Source of the DNA: Desulfuromonas sp. KJ2020
Lineage (GTDB): Bacteria > Desulfobacterota > Desulfuromonadia > Desulfuromonadales > SZUA-540
Reading direction: 5' to 3'
DNA: 64,000 bases
Assembly (NCBI RefSeq): GCF_024197615.1
Contig: NZ_JAKUKE010000001.1
Coordinates: 1,344,773-1,408,772, forward strand
Below are positions 43,251 through 52,449 of this stretch, piece by piece. The notes beneath the pieces are model-generated. The model was not told where the DNA came from. It searched no databases and was given only the letters and a program-made list of their open reading frames with translations. A program made the translations under genes and the position numbers. The number at the start of each line of letters is the position of its first letter. The stretch's first letter is position 1.

Positions 43251-43841
43251 TCAATGGGGCGCTTTTTCGCCCCAGATTTCCTGCAGTCGTTGATCGCGCC
43301 CGCAATTCCAGCGGTAAAATTTGTATCGAACGGGGCTCTTCTTGTAATAGTCCTGATGGAAGCTTTCATTCCCCTTGATCGGATAGAAGATCGAAGCACC
43401 CAGGATGGGCGTGACGATTTCTTTGCCGGGGAACATCTTGGCGATCTCCTTTTTTGACTCCTCAGCGATTTTCCGTTCTTTTGCATCGGCGACAAAAATG
43501 GCGCTCAGATAGCTGGGGCCCCGGTCGCAGAACTGCCCGCCAGCGTCGAAGGGGTCAATGTTGACCCAGTAATAATCGAGCAGTTTCGGGTAGCTGATCC
43601 GCTTCGGGTCATAGGTGATCTCCACCGCTTCGTAGTGCCCGGTGTGGTCGCCCTCGTAGGTGGGATTATCGACAGTACCACCGGTGAATCCCGAGACAAC
43701 GTCGGAGACGCCCTCGAGTTTTTCGAAATCGGCTTCCATGCACCAGAAACATCCGCCGGCCAAAACCGTTTTGGCTGCCCAGGACTCAGTGGAAAACAGG
43801 AACGGGATGATAAGTAGAAGCAGGATTCTTAGGCTTTTCAT
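43251..43841 (-). CDS. msrA: Exported methionine-S-sulfoxide reductase
   Basis: 196 residues. A signal peptide (MKSLRILLLLIIPFLFSTES, cleaved near WAA) precedes the MsrA domain: TVLAGGCFWCMEADFEKLEG with the catalytic Cys, GFTGGTVDNPTYEGD, GHYEAVEITYDP, and FDAGGQFCDRGPSYLSAIF. The enzyme repairs oxidised methionine in the periplasm. It ends the leftward set with the efflux operon, whose last gene stops 47 bp before its start, so it may be co-transcribed. The exported MsrB is on the other side of that operon. Confidence 0.95.
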   Translation of the reverse strand: MKSLRILLLLIIPFLFSTESWAAKTVLAGGCFWCMEADFEKLEGVSDVVSGFTGGTVDNPTYEGDHTGHYEAVEITYDPKRISYPKLLDYYWVNIDPFDAGGQFCDRGPSYLSAIFVADAKERKIAEESKKEIAKMFPGKEIVTPILGASIFYPIKGNESFHQDYYKKSPVRYKFYRWNCGRDQRLQEIWGEKAPH

Positions 43842-43887
43842 ATGACCTCCCGTGAAAGGTGAAGGGTTGTATTTTCTCTTTCTCCTT

Positions 43888-44991
43888 TTATTCCATCCGT
43901 TTTTTAAAAAGCCAGGTGGCGGCGCTCAAAGTACCGCAGGCGATGAGGGCCATTGGCCAGGTCTGGGTCCAGATGATCTCTCCTGAAACGTTCTTGAGAA
44001 AGACGCCGCGAACGATGGTCATGAAGTAACGCAGCGGGTTGCCGTAGGAGATGGTTTGCAGCCAGTCCGGCATATTCTCGATGGGACTGGCGAAACCGGA
44101 GAGAATAACCGCCGGTACCAGAAACATGAACGCCCCGAGTACCGCCTGCTGTTGGGTCATGGAGAGGGAGGAGACAAACAGGCCGATGCCGATGATGGCG
44201 AGGAGAAAAACGGCCATGCTGGCAAACAGCAGCGACAGAGAGCCGTTGAAGGGGACCTGCAGTATGAAAACGCCGACCACGACGATGAGCGCACCTTCGA
44301 TCATGGCGATCAGCAAGGCCGGCAGCGCCTTGCCGATCAGGATCTCCAACGGATGCAGGGGCGAAACCAGCAACTGCTCGAAAGTCCCCATCTCCCGTTC
44401 CCGCGCTATGGAGAGCCCGGTGACCAGCAGACCGATGACCGTCGTCAGGATACAGACCAGGCTCGGCACGGTGTACCAACGAAAATCGAGGTTGGGGTTG
44501 AACCAGTTGCGGGTGGCCAGGCTGACCCCGCCGGGCTGGCGGGCGGCGGTAAGCTGCGATCGGTAGGTGGTGAGGATACGCAGCGCGTAGCCCTGCACGA
44601 TCTGCGCGGAGTTGGTCTTGCGGCCGTCCAGAATGAAACTGGCCTGGGCTGCTCGTCCCGCTTCCAGATTGCGGGAGAAATCTTCCGGTATCCACAACAC
44701 GGCGATGGCCTGTTCCCGATCGATGATATCGGGGATGTCTTCGGCCCGCTGCAGGTAAATCAGGTCTCTGAAGGTGGCGGCAGCGGCAAAATCCTGCACC
44801 AGGGTCAAGGCCGGCCGGCCCCGATCGAGATTGAGCACCGCCAGGGTCTGGTTCTTGACCTCCTGGGTGGCGGCAAAGGAAAAGATGAACAACTGAATCA
44901 CCGGTGGCACAATCAGGATGACGCGACTCTTCCGGTCGCGCAGGTTGGCCAGCAGTTCTTTGATGATCAGGGCGCGGAGGCGTCTGAACAT
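43888..44991 (-). CDS. ABC-2 type permease (YbhR-like)
   Basis: 367 residues: a first membrane helix near residue 25, a large periplasmic domain (about residues 45-170), then five helices at the C-terminus. The loop EREMGTFEQLLVSPLHPLEILIGKALP is the ABC-2 permease signature, and SGFASPIENMPDWLQ with NPLRYFMTIVRGVFLK is the typical end. With the paired permease it forms the membrane channel of a YbhFSR-like exporter. It starts 4 bp after the upstream permease. Confidence 0.92.
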   Translation of the reverse strand: MFRRLRALIIKELLANLRDRKSRVILIVPPVIQLFIFSFAATQEVKNQTLAVLNLDRGRPALTLVQDFAAAATFRDLIYLQRAEDIPDIIDREQAIAVLWIPEDFSRNLEAGRAAQASFILDGRKTNSAQIVQGYALRILTTYRSQLTAARQPGGVSLATRNWFNPNLDFRWYTVPSLVCILTTVIGLLVTGLSIAREREMGTFEQLLVSPLHPLEILIGKALPALLIAMIEGALIVVVGVFILQVPFNGSLSLLFASMAVFLLAIIGIGLFVSSLSMTQQQAVLGAFMFLVPAVILSGFASPIENMPDWLQTISYGNPLRYFMTIVRGVFLKNVSGEIIWTQTWPMALIACGTLSAATWLFKKRME

Positions 44992-44994
44992 GGC

Positions 44995-46119
44995 TCACCT
45001 CAAACGCTTGACGGTTTTTCGTGCCGTGAGAAAAAACAGGATGGCGGACAGAATTAACAAAATTCCCACATTGGGCAGAAGCAGCGACCAGACATCACCC
45101 ACCAGAAACAGCGTCTGCAGGTTGGTGACCAGATAACGCGCCGGAATGATGCGGGTCAGCAGGCGCACCGGCGCCGGCATGGAAGCGATCTCGAAGATGA
45201 ACCCCGAGAGAAGAAAAGCCGGCAGAAAGCCTGTGATCAAAGCGACCATGGCGGCGATGAACTGATTCCTGGCGGCGGAGGAGATCAGCAGCCCCTGCCC
45301 CAGCGCTGCCAGCAAGAAGGCCCCGGCGCTCAGAAGAAGGGCCGGCACCGAACCACGGAACGGCAAATCGAACAGGACGACCGAAATCCCGACGCTCCCC
45401 AGCATGGCCACCAGTCCAAGAAGGAAATAAGGAATGAGTTTTCCGGCGATCAACTCGGTGATCGCCACCGGCGTGGCCATTAAGGCTTCCATGGTGCCGC
45501 GCTCCCATTCTCGCGCCACGACCAGGGCGGTCAATAAGGTGCCGATGATGGCCATGATGATCGCCAGGGCTCCTGGAATCAGGGAGTTGCGACTTTCTAC
45601 CTCCGGGTTGAACCAGATGCGGGTCACCAGCTGCGGCCCGCTTTCGTTGACGACGCCCTTTTCCAGCAGCCGCTTCGCCCACCAGGAGGCCACGACACCC
45701 TGGCTGTAGTTCTGCACATAATTGGCGGTATTGGTTTCACTGCCGTCGGCGATGACCTGTACGTTGGCCGGCTCCCGGCCGGCCTCGACCCGGCGCGAAA
45801 AATCCGCCGGGATAACCACCAACCCTCGCAGTTGACCAGCCATCAACTGGTGTTCCAGCGCTTGTTCGTTGCGGCTGACATGCGCGGTGAAATAGGGGCT
45901 GGAGAGAAAGGCGGCAGTCAGGCCGTCGCCTTCTTGGCCGGTATCCTGCAGCGCCACTCCCAGTTGGATATCCTTGGCGTCGAGGGAGACGCCGTAACCG
46001 TACAGGAACAACAGGATCACCGGCAGGACGAAGGCGATCATCAAACTGCTCGGATCACGCCAAACCTGGACGAATTCCTTGCCCATCAGCGCCATCAGGC
46101 GGCGCAGGTGATCTCTCAT
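44995..46119 (-). CDS. ABC-2 type permease (YbhS-like)
   Basis: 374 residues from the ATG that overlaps the stop of the ATPase gene (ATGA), with GGAGAGG before it. The layout is the same as its partner: KEFVQVWRDPSSLMIAFVLP at the N-terminus, a periplasmic domain, then REWERGTMEALMATPVAITE and GFLPAFLLSGFIFEIASMPAP. It forms the exporter channel with the downstream permease. Confidence 0.92.
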   Translation of the reverse strand: MRDHLRRLMALMGKEFVQVWRDPSSLMIAFVLPVILLFLYGYGVSLDAKDIQLGVALQDTGQEGDGLTAAFLSSPYFTAHVSRNEQALEHQLMAGQLRGLVVIPADFSRRVEAGREPANVQVIADGSETNTANYVQNYSQGVVASWWAKRLLEKGVVNESGPQLVTRIWFNPEVESRNSLIPGALAIIMAIIGTLLTALVVAREWERGTMEALMATPVAITELIAGKLIPYFLLGLVAMLGSVGISVVLFDLPFRGSVPALLLSAGAFLLAALGQGLLISSAARNQFIAAMVALITGFLPAFLLSGFIFEIASMPAPVRLLTRIIPARYLVTNLQTLFLVGDVWSLLLPNVGILLILSAILFFLTARKTVKRLR

Positions 46120-47852
46120 GCCACCTCTCCGTTCCTGGCATCCCACTGCTGCAGGAGAGCGATAAAAGCATCCTCCAGGGTCGGATCGGGTCTTTCTGAT
46201 GTGCTGACCTCTTTTTTCAATTCATCGGGCGGGCCGCTGGCGATCATCTGGCCCCGATAAATGAGGCCGATGCGGTCGCAATACTCCGCCTCGTCCATAA
46301 AGTGTGTCGTCACCAGGATGGTTACGCCCCGTTCCACCAGACCGTTGATATGGGTCCAGAACTCTCGCCGGGTCAGAGGGTCGACCCCCGAGGTCGGTTC
46401 GTCGAGAAACAGCACTGCCGGTTCGTGCATAACCGCACAGGCCAGCGCCAGCCGCTGTTTGAAGCCGAGGGGGAGATCTTTGGCCGAGTCCTGCAGATGC
46501 GGCTGCAGGCCAAAGATATCGATCATGCGGGTAACCGCCTCTTTCTGACTGGTGCCGGCCAGACCGTAAACCCCGGAGAAAAATTCCAGGTTCTGCCGGG
46601 TGGATAAATCACCATAGAGAGAAAACTTCTGTGCCATGTAGCCCAGGCGGGAGCGGGCTTTGCCCGGCGCCTTCTGCAGATCGAGGCCGACCACCTTGCC
46701 GCTGCCGGCGGACGGCCGCAACAGACCGCACATCATTTTGAAGGTGGTCGATTTGCCGGCGCCGTTGGGACCGAGCAGGCCGAAAATCTCGCCGGGACGG
46801 ATGGAAAAGGAGATATCCTGTACAGCGGTAAAATTGCCGAAACGTTTCGTCAGGCCAGCCGCCGCGACGGTCACTTCGCGCCCTTCCCCCAAGGGCGCCA
46901 TCGCTTCGGCCAGCACCGAAACCCCACCGGGTCCGCCGCCAAGGGCATCCACGTAAGCATCCTCGAATCGCGGCGGAACCTCCACCAGGCGGGCTTCATT
47001 CCCGGCTTTCAACCCCGGCAGCTCAGGCCGATCACGACCTTCCCGCAGGACGATGCGCACGTTCTGGCCCTGCACGATGCCGTCCTGGATCCCCTCCTGT
47101 TGCAGGGCGCGCGACAAAACCTGCCGGCGGTTGGCGGTTATCCCCTGAATCTGAAAGCAGCGACTCGCCACCCGCGAGGTCATCTGATCGGGTTGCCCGG
47201 CAAACATCAGCCGGCCACTATCGAGAAGCAGCACTTCTTCGCACAACTCGGCCTCGTCAAGGTACGCGGTAGACCAGATGACGGCGGTCTCCTCATCCAC
47301 CAGTTCCTGCACCATGCGCCAGAGTTCGCGCCGGCTGATCGGATCGACCCCGACGCTCGGTTCATCGAGCAGAAGCAGGCGGGGCTTGCGTATCAGCGCG
47401 CAGGCCAGGCCAAGTTTCTGTTTCATTCCCCCGGACAGACGCCCTGCCAGGCGAGCCTGAAACGGCTCCAGTCCCGTGAAGGTCAGCAGACGCTTAAAGA
47501 CCTGCTGGCGATTTTCGCCAGTCACATTCTGCAAGTCGGCATAGAGGCGCAGGTTCTGCAGCACCGAAAGGTCCTCGTAGAGACCGAACTTCTGCGGCAT
47601 GTAGCCGATGATCCGGTGCAGTTTCTCGGCATCGTGGCGGGTATCGAACCCGAACACCTCAAGTTGCCCCGACAGCGGCAGCAGCAGGGCCGCCATCAGG
47701 CGCATCAACGTCGTCTTGCCGGCGCCGTCGGGACCGACCAGACCAGTCACGATGCCGGGACGGATGGTTGCCGACAGGTCGGATAGGGACGGGGGAAGAT
47801 TTTTACCGTATGAGAAGGTTACCCCTTCGATGACCAGCGCGGTATCGGACAT
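46116..47852 (-). CDS. Exporter ATPase with two fused nucleotide-binding domains (YbhF-like)
   Basis: 578 residues. NBD1: GPDGAGKTTL, LSGGMKQKLGLA, LLLDEPSVGVDP. NBD2: GPNGAGKSTT, a degenerate signature DLPLGFKQRLALA, VLFLDEPTSGVDP. The two are joined by a short linker. This tandem form is known from YbhF. It powers the two ABC-2 permeases. It overlaps the next permease gene by 4 bp and follows the HlyD-like gene by 4 bp. Confidence 0.93.
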   Translation of the reverse strand: MSDTALVIEGVTFSYGKNLPPSLSDLSATIRPGIVTGLVGPDGAGKTTLMRLMAALLLPLSGQLEVFGFDTRHDAEKLHRIIGYMPQKFGLYEDLSVLQNLRLYADLQNVTGENRQQVFKRLLTFTGLEPFQARLAGRLSGGMKQKLGLACALIRKPRLLLLDEPSVGVDPISRRELWRMVQELVDEETAVIWSTAYLDEAELCEEVLLLDSGRLMFAGQPDQMTSRVASRCFQIQGITANRRQVLSRALQQEGIQDGIVQGQNVRIVLREGRDRPELPGLKAGNEARLVEVPPRFEDAYVDALGGGPGGVSVLAEAMAPLGEGREVTVAAAGLTKRFGNFTAVQDISFSIRPGEIFGLLGPNGAGKSTTFKMMCGLLRPSAGSGKVVGLDLQKAPGKARSRLGYMAQKFSLYGDLSTRQNLEFFSGVYGLAGTSQKEAVTRMIDIFGLQPHLQDSAKDLPLGFKQRLALACAVMHEPAVLFLDEPTSGVDPLTRREFWTHINGLVERGVTILVTTHFMDEAEYCDRIGLIYRGQMIASGPPDELKKEVSTSERPDPTLEDAFIALLQQWDARNGEVA

Positions 47853-47856
47853 GGCG

Positions 47857-48864
47857 TCACTCGGAGCGGCTTGGCTGCTCGTCTTCCAGCAACTTCACCG
47901 TTACCGGCATTCCCTGGCGCAGCCCGTGATCAGGATTGTCGGCAATAATGCGCACCTGGTAAACCAGTCGGGTGCGTAATTTTTCCGTTTGCACCGTCTT
48001 TGGCGTGAACTCCGCCTCGGGGGAGATATATCCCACCTGGCCGGAATAGGGGTGATCGGGACGGGAATCGGTTAAAATCTGGGCCTTCATGCCGGGATAA
48101 ACCCGGCCTAAATCGGGCTCCTCCACATAGGCCCGTATCCATACCGGGGTGTCGAGGGAGAGGGTCAGCACGGTCTGGCCGGCGCCGACAATGGCGCCCG
48201 GCTCTTCCACGCGGGTCAGGATAATGCCCGTGTCTGGTGCTGGGCAGGACGTATCTCCCAGGCGAGTGCGGGCGCTCGCCACCCGCGCCTTGGCCGCTTG
48301 CAGATCGGCCCGTCCTGCGTCGATATCTTCTTGGCGGAACCCCTCACGGGCCAGTTTCAAACCCTCTTGGGCCGTGGCCAAACGCGCCTTGGCCTCCGTC
48401 AGGCTGGCATCGACATTGTCGAACTGCTGTTTGGCCACCGCCCCGCTGTCCAGCAGGTTGTTAAGCCGCCGATATTCGATGTCCAGATTGTTAACCGTGG
48501 CCTGGCGTTCACGCACCAAAGCTGCGGCCTGGGCAATCTCTTGCGGTCGGTTGCCGGCCTCCAACTTGGCCAGATAGGCGGTGGCCTGTTGCTGCTGCGC
48601 GAGCGCCAGGTTCAGTTCATCCTGATACGGCGTATCCTCCAGTTTGGCGACAACCTGTCCCGGCTGCACCCGATCGCCTTCTTCAAAGTTAACCGAGACG
48701 ATTTTTCCACCGACCCGAAAACCGAGATCAACCTTGCGAATATCGACGTTGCCGAACAGGGTCAACGAATTTATTTCTTCAGGCTCCTTAGGTGACAGCC
48801 AGAAGTAGCCAGCCCCTGTAACAAGGACGAGTAGGATGATCAAAACTGGGAGTTTATTTTGCAT
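47857..48864 (-). CDS. HlyD-family membrane fusion protein (YbhG-like)
   Basis: 335 residues. An N-terminal anchor helix (LPVLIILLVLVTGAGYFWL) is followed by a lipoyl-type strand set (VGGKIVSVNFEEGDRVQPGQ), a coiled-coil hairpin (about residues 85-200, with many Gln/Ala/Arg heptads) and the second half of the lipoyl domain (APDTGIILTRVEEPGAIVGA). It bridges the inner-membrane exporter to an outer-membrane channel, which is not encoded here. First gene of the four-gene operon that ends at 43888. Confidence 0.93.
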   Translation of the reverse strand: MQNKLPVLIILLVLVTGAGYFWLSPKEPEEINSLTLFGNVDIRKVDLGFRVGGKIVSVNFEEGDRVQPGQVVAKLEDTPYQDELNLALAQQQQATAYLAKLEAGNRPQEIAQAAALVRERQATVNNLDIEYRRLNNLLDSGAVAKQQFDNVDASLTEAKARLATAQEGLKLAREGFRQEDIDAGRADLQAAKARVASARTRLGDTSCPAPDTGIILTRVEEPGAIVGAGQTVLTLSLDTPVWIRAYVEEPDLGRVYPGMKAQILTDSRPDHPYSGQVGYISPEAEFTPKTVQTEKLRTRLVYQVRIIADNPDHGLRQGMPVTVKLLEDEQPSRSE

Positions 48865-49178
48865 ATCTGCTCCTCATGTCCGCTTTTTTCCAGCCAGCGA
48901 ATAAAATCCCCGGGCCGGCCAGGGCCTAATTCAGGCTAATGTGGCATATTCCCAGGGGTTCCTCGGGGGATTGCCCTCAGGGTTCCAGTATATATCTGTT
49001 TGAAAGTATTGCAGGGCGACTGCTTTTATGCAGGAATAGAAAAGAAGGCAAATCTATTTTGATGGGCCCGGTCGAAAGGTTTAAGTCTCCCGCCCTGCAC
49101 CGCAACCTGTTGAAATTCAACGGAAGCGGTATCCGTTGCACGTTTGGCTGCTTCGGTTCGCCGTGGCAAGCCGGAGAC
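48865..49178. other. Intergenic region upstream of the efflux operon
   Basis: About 310 bp between the HlyD-like start and the msrB stop. It holds inverted repeats: AAGTCTCC (49083-49090) pairs with GGAGACTT (49173-49180, over the msrB stop), enclosing the hairpin CAACGGA / TCCGTTG (49119-49139). The efflux promoter must lie in the left part but no clear elements are seen. No gene is evident. Confidence 0.5.
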
Positions 49179-49700
49179 TTACTCTGCTGGCGCGAAATCC
49201 AGCGCCGCTGAGTTGATGCAGTAGCGTTTGCCCGTCGGTGCGGGACCGTCGCCGAAGACGTGTCCCAGATGCCCCCGGCAGCGGGCGCAGTGTACCTCTG
49301 TACGCACCATGAAAAGGAATTTTCGGTCCTCTTCGGTACCGATATTTTCCACGGCCACAGGCTCATAAAAGCTCGGCCAGCCGGTCCCTGAATCGTACTT
49401 GGCTTTCGAGCTGAAAAGATCCAGCCCGCAGCCGGCGCAGCGATAGGTGCCCTTGCCTTTGTAATTGTGGTATTTGCCTGTGAAGGCCGGCTCGGTGCCG
49501 CTTTCGCGCAGGACACGAAACTGTTCCGGGGTGAGTTCCCGCCGCCATTCCTCGGCTGTTTTTTTGACCTTCTCTACCATGACATACTCCTCTTTCTCCA
49601 CGGAATAGACGCGGATCTTTTCTGCTGCCGGGGCTCCCATGGCGATGAAAGGCGCCAAGGCAAACATCAGTGCTGCCATAATCCATATCCTCTTGTTCAT
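49179..49700 (-). CDS. msrB: Exported methionine-R-sulfoxide reductase
   Basis: 173 residues from the ATG after AAAGGAACGGTGAA; upstream codons in frame are unsupported. The signal peptide is MNKRIWIMAALMFALAPFIA. The MsrB domain has ELTPEQFRVLRESGTEPAFT, zinc Cys pairs in YRCAGCGLDLF and HCARCRGHLGHVF, SGTGWPSFYEPV, and the catalytic Cys in KRYCINSAALDF. It reduces the R epimer of methionine sulfoxide in exported proteins, complementing MsrA. Confidence 0.95.
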   Translation of the reverse strand: MNKRIWIMAALMFALAPFIAMGAPAAEKIRVYSVEKEEYVMVEKVKKTAEEWRRELTPEQFRVLRESGTEPAFTGKYHNYKGKGTYRCAGCGLDLFSSKAKYDSGTGWPSFYEPVAVENIGTEEDRKFLFMVRTEVHCARCRGHLGHVFGDGPAPTGKRYCINSAALDFAPAE

Positions 49701-49902
49701 TTCACCGTTCCTTTTTACGCCGCCGTTAGACCTCTTCAACGCAACCGCGTCATCAATAGAAAGCCTCAACGGACGACCATCTGATAGAATTTGGTAAAGA
49801 TGGCGGCAATCCAGACTTGACACCGTGATAAATAGCGGTTTTCCTGGATAACCAGCGAAGGCTGCTTCCAGTATAAGTCAAAACTGGCCGAAAGGAAGTT
49901 GA

Positions 49903-50379
49903 GTGAAAAAAACGAAAGATGAAAAATCCCGCCAGCGACTGGAGCGCCTGGCCTGGTATCTGGACAGCTCCATCAAGGTTCCGGGCTTCAAGGCGCGTTT
50001 TGGGCTGGATGCCTTGCTTGGCCTTATCCCCGGGGTAGGCGACACTGTGGGGGCGCTGGTTTCCGGGGTGGTTATCACGGAGGCGGCCCGACTGGGTGTG
50101 CCGAAATCCCTACTGGTGAAAATGGCCTTCAATGTAGCTCTGGACGCGGTGGTCGGGGCGGTGCCGGTGCTGGGCGACCTGTTCGACTTTGTCTGGAAGG
50201 CCAATCAGCGCAATGTGCAGCTGTTGAATGCCTATCTGGACAAGCCGCGCGAAACCGTGGTCGCCAGTCGGCTGTTTGCCTGGGGCCTGGGCGCCGGGCT
50301 GGTGGGCTTTGTGTTTCTGGTCGGCGCCCTGGGGTTTTTGCTGGTGCGCGCTTTGCTGACCGTGGTCGCTGGTAGCTGA
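49903..50379 (+). CDS. DUF4112 membrane protein
   Basis: 158 residues from a GTG after AAAGGAAG. The conserved part is RLAWYLDSSIKVPGF, then RFGLDALLGLIPGVGDTVGA, then AVVGAVPVLGDLFDFVWKAN with NVQLLNAYL. This is DUF4112, with glycine-rich hairpins and a C-terminal hydrophobic helix (GLGAGLVGFVFLVGALGFLL). Function unknown. It is a single gene. Confidence 0.88.
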   Translation: MKKTKDEKSRQRLERLAWYLDSSIKVPGFKARFGLDALLGLIPGVGDTVGALVSGVVITEAARLGVPKSLLVKMAFNVALDAVVGAVPVLGDLFDFVWKANQRNVQLLNAYLDKPRETVVASRLFAWGLGAGLVGFVFLVGALGFLLVRALLTVVAGS

Positions 50380-50401
50380 GGGTTGCCGCGCGGATCGCTG
50401 A

Positions 50402-51292
50402 TCAATAATCGCCTTCTTGCTGCAGCAGGGCAAGAAAGGCCTGCAGCAGTTTGGTCGACTGCTCGCTGCGGCGCCGCAGGATGACCAAGGTTCTGTGCAG
50501 ATCGAGGGGGCTGGCGATCTCGACCAGCCAGCCATGCTCCAGTTCACGCTGAACCGCCATCTTCGATAGACAGCCCACCCCCAGACCGGCCTCGGCCGCT
50601 TTCTTTATCGCCTCGGTGTGACCTAATTCGAGGGCCACGCGGCAATCTACCCCTTTTTTAGCCAGCGCCGCTTCAAAGATTTCCCGCGTCCCCGAACCTC
50701 GTTCACGCATGATCCAGGCTGCCCCGGCCAGCATGTCGAGGGTGGCTTTCCGCCTGCTGGCCCATGCATGGGTCGGCCCGACCACCAGCACCAGCTCATC
50801 GTGCCGCCAGGGTTCCGCCTGCAGGCTTCGTAAGTGGGGGAGGCCTTCACTGAGGCCGATATCCAGCTCGCCGCGCTCCAGAGCCTCTTCAATCTGCTGG
50901 GCGTTGCCTACCTTGAGCAGGGCCGTGGCTGCCGGGTAGAGGTGGGAAAAATGACCGACCAGGGCGGGGAGCAGGTAGTTGCCGATGGTGGTGCTCGCCC
51001 CCACCTGCAGAATGCCCTTGGGCTGGGCGGCGGATTCGTCGAGAAACTGCTCGATCTTGCGGATGTTCTGCAGCACCTCCCGGGCCTGCGGCAGGATGAG
51101 GCGACCGCGATCGTTCAGCAGCAGCCGACGTCCCTGCCGCTCAAAGAGGGGCGCTCCGGCCAGGCGTTCGAACTCGGCGATGGCCATGCTGACCGCCGAC
51201 TGGGTCAGCAGCAGCTGGCGGCTCGCCTGAGTGACATGACCGCAGGCGGCCACCTTGTCAAAAATCTCCAGCTGTCGCAAGGTAATGGGCAT
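50402..51292 (-). CDS. LysR-family regulator (YeiE-like)
   Basis: About 296 residues from MPITLRQLEIFDKVAACGHV; two other in-frame starts (51304 ATG, 51307 TTG) are possible and none has a strong ribosome site. The helix-turn-helix is ASRQLLLTQSAVSMAIAEFE. The effector domain has GILQVGASTTIGNYLLPALV and LDIGLSEGLPHLRSL. It is divergent from the yeiH-like gene, the arrangement seen for YeiE and YeiH, so it probably controls that transporter. The small-molecule signal is unknown here. Confidence 0.88.
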   Translation of the reverse strand: MPITLRQLEIFDKVAACGHVTQASRQLLLTQSAVSMAIAEFERLAGAPLFERQGRRLLLNDRGRLILPQAREVLQNIRKIEQFLDESAAQPKGILQVGASTTIGNYLLPALVGHFSHLYPAATALLKVGNAQQIEEALERGELDIGLSEGLPHLRSLQAEPWRHDELVLVVGPTHAWASRRKATLDMLAGAAWIMRERGSGTREIFEAALAKKGVDCRVALELGHTEAIKKAAEAGLGVGCLSKMAVQRELEHGWLVEIASPLDLHRTLVILRRRSEQSTKLLQAFLALLQQEGDY

Positions 51293-51312
51293 GGGATAAT
51301 CCATCAAATAGG

Positions 51313-51355
51313 TTGATGAATAAGATCAAAATTTTCAATTTTTATTTATACCAGA
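51313..51355. promoter_or_regulatory. A/T-rich control region between the LysR gene and yeiH
   Basis: The region between the divergent starts holds an imperfect A/T-rich dyad centred on AAAATTTT (51328-51335), flanked by AATAA and TTATT. This is the expected place for the LysR protein to bind. Exact -10/-35 elements could not be assigned. Confidence 0.35.
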
Positions 51356-51397
51356 AAAGGTCTAGGCTGAAAAACACTTTCAGTCGGGGAGGGAGGT

Positions 51398-52324
51398 ATG
51401 GACCAGGACAGCAGGCGTCGAGCACTCTTTATCGCCGCTCTAGCGATTTGCGCCACCCCCTGGGTGGGGGCGGCCACGGCGCTGGTGCTGGGCATCGCTT
51501 TCAGCCTGGGTCTGGGCAACCCCTGGCCGGTGGGCTCTGCCCGCGCCAGTAAAATCATCCTGCAGCTTTCGGTGGTCGGTCTGGGCTTTGGTCTCCATCT
51601 TGAGGAGGTGCTGCAGACCGGCCGGAGTTCCTTCACCTATACTCTCGTCGGGATCGCCGGGACGCTGGCGCTGGGTTTTGTGTTGGGGCGGCTGTTCAGG
51701 ACGGACCAGAACACCTCTGCTCTGATTTCCTTCGGCACGGCTATTTGCGGCGGTAGTGCCATCGCCGCCCTGGCGCCGGTTTTAAAGGCGAAAACCGAAG
51801 AAACCGCCGTGGCCCTGGCCACCGTCTTTACCCTGAACGCCGTCGCGCTGCTGCTCTTCCCGGCGATCGCCCATCTGCTGCAACTTGACCAGGGCACCTT
51901 CGGAATCTGGGCCGGCCTGGCTATCCACGATACGAGCAGCGTTGTTGGCGCGGCTTCCGTCTATGGCGATGAGGCGCTGGCCATCGGCACCACGGTGAAA
52001 CTGACGAGGGCGCTGTGGATAACGCCGGTGGTCCTCGGCCTGGCCTGTATGAAGAAGTCGGAGCAGAAAGCCCGGGTGCCCCTGTTCATTGTCGGCTTCC
52101 TGCTGGCGGCGGGCCTCAGCAGCATTTTTCCGCAATATGCCGAAAGTTGGGGAGCCCTGGCCGCCCTGGCCCGGCAATGCCTGGTGGTCACCCTTTTTCT
52201 GATCGGGGCGGGACTGAGCCGGGAGGTGCTGAGAAAAGTCGGCATACGGCCTTTGCTACAGGGGATAACGCTCTGGATTCTGGTCAGTGGCTTGACTCTG
52301 GCGGCGCTGCTGGGTCTGCCGTAG
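51398..52324 (+). CDS. yeiH: YeiH-family putative sulfate/anion exporter
   Basis: 308 residues, about ten hydrophobic helices. Family features (PF03601) are ASKIILQLSVVGLGFGLHLE, SFGTAICGGSAIAALAPVLK, ETAVALATVFTLNAVALLLF, and GLAIHDTSSVVGAASVYG. Members are annotated as putative sulfate exporters on limited evidence. GGGAGGGAGG precedes the ATG. Divergent from the LysR gene. Confidence 0.92.
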   Translation: MDQDSRRRALFIAALAICATPWVGAATALVLGIAFSLGLGNPWPVGSARASKIILQLSVVGLGFGLHLEEVLQTGRSSFTYTLVGIAGTLALGFVLGRLFRTDQNTSALISFGTAICGGSAIAALAPVLKAKTEETAVALATVFTLNAVALLLFPAIAHLLQLDQGTFGIWAGLAIHDTSSVVGAASVYGDEALAIGTTVKLTRALWITPVVLGLACMKKSEQKARVPLFIVGFLLAAGLSSIFPQYAESWGALAALARQCLVVTLFLIGAGLSREVLRKVGIRPLLQGITLWILVSGLTLAALLGLP

Positions 52325-52449
52325 ACAGTCTCTGAAATACCGGTTGAGAATGCTGAAAAAGGGGTGCTTTGTGTTTGACAGGGTCGCTCACGACAAGGTA
52401 GTTATATAAGGATTTTTTCAGCTTATCCCTGTCCCCATTCTGAGAATTC

